A stretch of 6,816 bases of DNA, taken from NCBI GenBank assembly GCA_945900695.1, contig CAMDJU010000149.1, positions 1 to 6,816 on the forward strand, written 5' to 3'. The notes under the pieces were generated by a model. That model did no database searches and was not told the DNA's origin. It saw only the letters and a program-made list of their open reading frames with translations. Position 1 is the first letter of the stretch; every line of letters begins with the position of its first letter. The stretch is from Bordetella parapertussis. GTDB lineage: Bacteria; Pseudomonadota; Gammaproteobacteria; Burkholderiales; Burkholderiaceae_C. Below are positions 6,307-6,816 of this stretch, piece by piece. Both the position numbers and the translations under genes were made by a program.

Positions 6307-6792
6307 ATGGCCAATGCCTTGACCCCCACCACCACAGCCCGGTCCTATTTGGACTTTGCGGGTCTGGGCGAGTTGCGTGGCAAGGCCCAGCAAAACGACG
6401 ACCATGCATTGCGCGAAACCGCGCAGCAGTTTGAAGCCTTGTTCATCCAAATGATGCTCAAGTCCATGCGCGAAGCCAACAATGTGATGAAAAGCGATTT
6501 GGTGGAATCCCAGGCCGCAGAAACCTTTGAAGGCATGTACGACAAAGAAATGTCGGTGCAAATGGCCAAACGCAACACCATGGGCCTGGCCGATATGCTG
6601 GTGCGCCAGTTGGGCCCCAAAGACAAGGTGCCCGATACGGCTGAGCAGCTCAAACTCAAGGGCCAGACCCCCATGCCCTTGGCCAAACCACAACTGCCCA
6701 TCGGCTTGGGCACCGATCAGCCCAAGCCCATGCCTTTGGTCAAGCCGCTGATCAAGCCTTTGCCAGCACCGTTGGGAGGCAAGCATGGCTGA
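6307..6792 (+). CDS. flgJ: Rod-capping protein FlgJ, rod-binding domain only
   Basis: FlgJ caps the growing rod in the periplasm. The rod-binding domain is at about residues 33-103: LRETAQQFEALFIQMMLKSM, then a region with SDLVESQAAETFEGMYDKEM followed by SVQMAKRNTMGLADMLVRQL. The protein has 161 residues, against about 316 in Salmonella, whose second half is a peptidoglycan hydrolase needed to open the cell wall for the rod. That half is absent here. Instead residues about 119-161 form a Pro/Leu/Lys-rich tail with PMPLAKP (122-128) repeated as PMPLVKP (141-147). The reading frame ends in a normal stop inside the start of flgK, so I see no frameshift or decay. The ATG is 15 nt after the flgI stop with no recognisable ribosome site, so translation may depend on coupling to flgI. 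Identity is firm. Confidence 0.95.
   Translation: MANALTPTTTARSYLDFAGLGELRGKAQQNDDHALRETAQQFEALFIQMMLKSMREANNVMKSDLVESQAAETFEGMYDKEMSVQMAKRNTMGLADMLVRQLGPKDKVPDTAEQLKLKGQTPMPLAKPQLPIGLGTDQPKPMPLVKPLIKPLPAPLGGKHG
6670..6747 (+). repeat. Short Pro-rich repeat in the FlgJ tail
   Basis: Two copies of a seven-codon unit encode PMPLAKP (6670-6690) and PMPLVKP (6727-6747). At DNA level they differ mainly at third positions, with one change (GCC/GTC) altering the residue. The tail is probably unstructured and could act as a linker or bind a partner; this is inference. Confidence 0.6.
6774..6779 (+). promoter_or_regulatory. Ribosome binding site of flgK, inside flgJ
   Basis: GGGAGG lies 5 nt before the ATG at 6785 and within the last flgJ codons. 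It is the strongest Shine-Dalgarno site in the window and favours the start at 6785 over the in-frame ATG at 6794. Confidence 0.8.
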
Positions 6793-6816
6793 TATGCTGA
6801 GCATCAGCAGCACCGC
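6785..6816 (+). CDS. flgK: Hook-filament junction protein FlgK, first codons only
   Basis: The last bases encode MADMLSISST and then run off the window. This fits the N-terminus of FlgK/HAP1 (M-x-x-L-L-x-I-x-x-S/T-x pattern), the first junction protein added to the finished hook. The start overlaps flgJ by 8 nt in another frame and has a strong ribosome site. Position after flgJ is the usual place of flgK. Only ten full codons are visible, so identity rests on context as much as on sequence. Confidence 0.8.
   Translation, partial: MADMLSISST

Noticed and set aside
5812..6813. Long open frame of 333 codons on the minus strand
   Set aside because: It lies opposite flgI, flgJ and flgK, its product is a His/Gln/Gly-rich string with no recognisable domain, and it arises from GC-biased third positions of the real genes.
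6661..6816. FlgJ truncated by a frameshift, with remnants of the hydrolase domain downstream
   Set aside because: The sequence after the flgJ stop is already the start of flgK with its own strong ribosome site, and no hydrolase motif appears in other frames of the tail.

Overview
The window is an uninterrupted piece of a bacterial flagellar operon, all on the + strand, in the order flgE (3' part) - flgF - flgG - flgH - flgI - flgJ - flgK (first codons only). The L-ring and P-ring genes flgH and flgI show a Gram-negative envelope. The flgBCDEFGHIJKL-type order, the FlgG and FlgH sequences, the moderately high GC and a strong preference for TTG leucine and GCC alanine codons fit a betaproteobacterium of the order Burkholderiales. 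Comamonadaceae (Limnohabitans/Rhodoferax-like) is my best guess, but it rests on general impression and no marker gene is present.

Layout: 1-2802 encodes the hook protein FlgE without its first ~130-150 residues, which lie upstream of the window. 2828-3592 is the proximal rod protein FlgF, 3645-4430 the distal rod protein FlgG, 4440-5123 the L-ring lipoprotein FlgH, 5149-6291 the secreted P-ring protein FlgI and 6307-6792 a short FlgJ rod-capping protein. From 6785, overlapping the end of flgJ, the hook-filament junction gene flgK begins. Gaps between genes are 9-52 nt and I see no convincing terminator or promoter, so the genes are probably co-transcribed from upstream. No stretch longer than 52 nt lacks a gene.

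The products act together. FlgF and FlgG build the rod through the periplasm, FlgJ caps the growing rod, FlgI and FlgH form the bushings in the peptidoglycan layer and outer membrane, FlgE polymerises into the hook and FlgK joins hook to filament.

The set of genes is ordinary, but three parts are not. First, FlgE is very large: about 660 extra residues sit in the middle of its D2 domain, and they include repeated hook/flagellin-type modules and a Gly/Ser/Thr-rich module that resembles repeats of large surface proteins. Second, FlgJ has only the rod-binding half and ends in a Pro/Lys-rich tail, with no peptidoglycan hydrolase domain. Third, FlgI lacks both cysteines that form the disulfide in the enterobacterial protein. 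I found no mobile element, CRISPR array, RNA gene or clearly new system.
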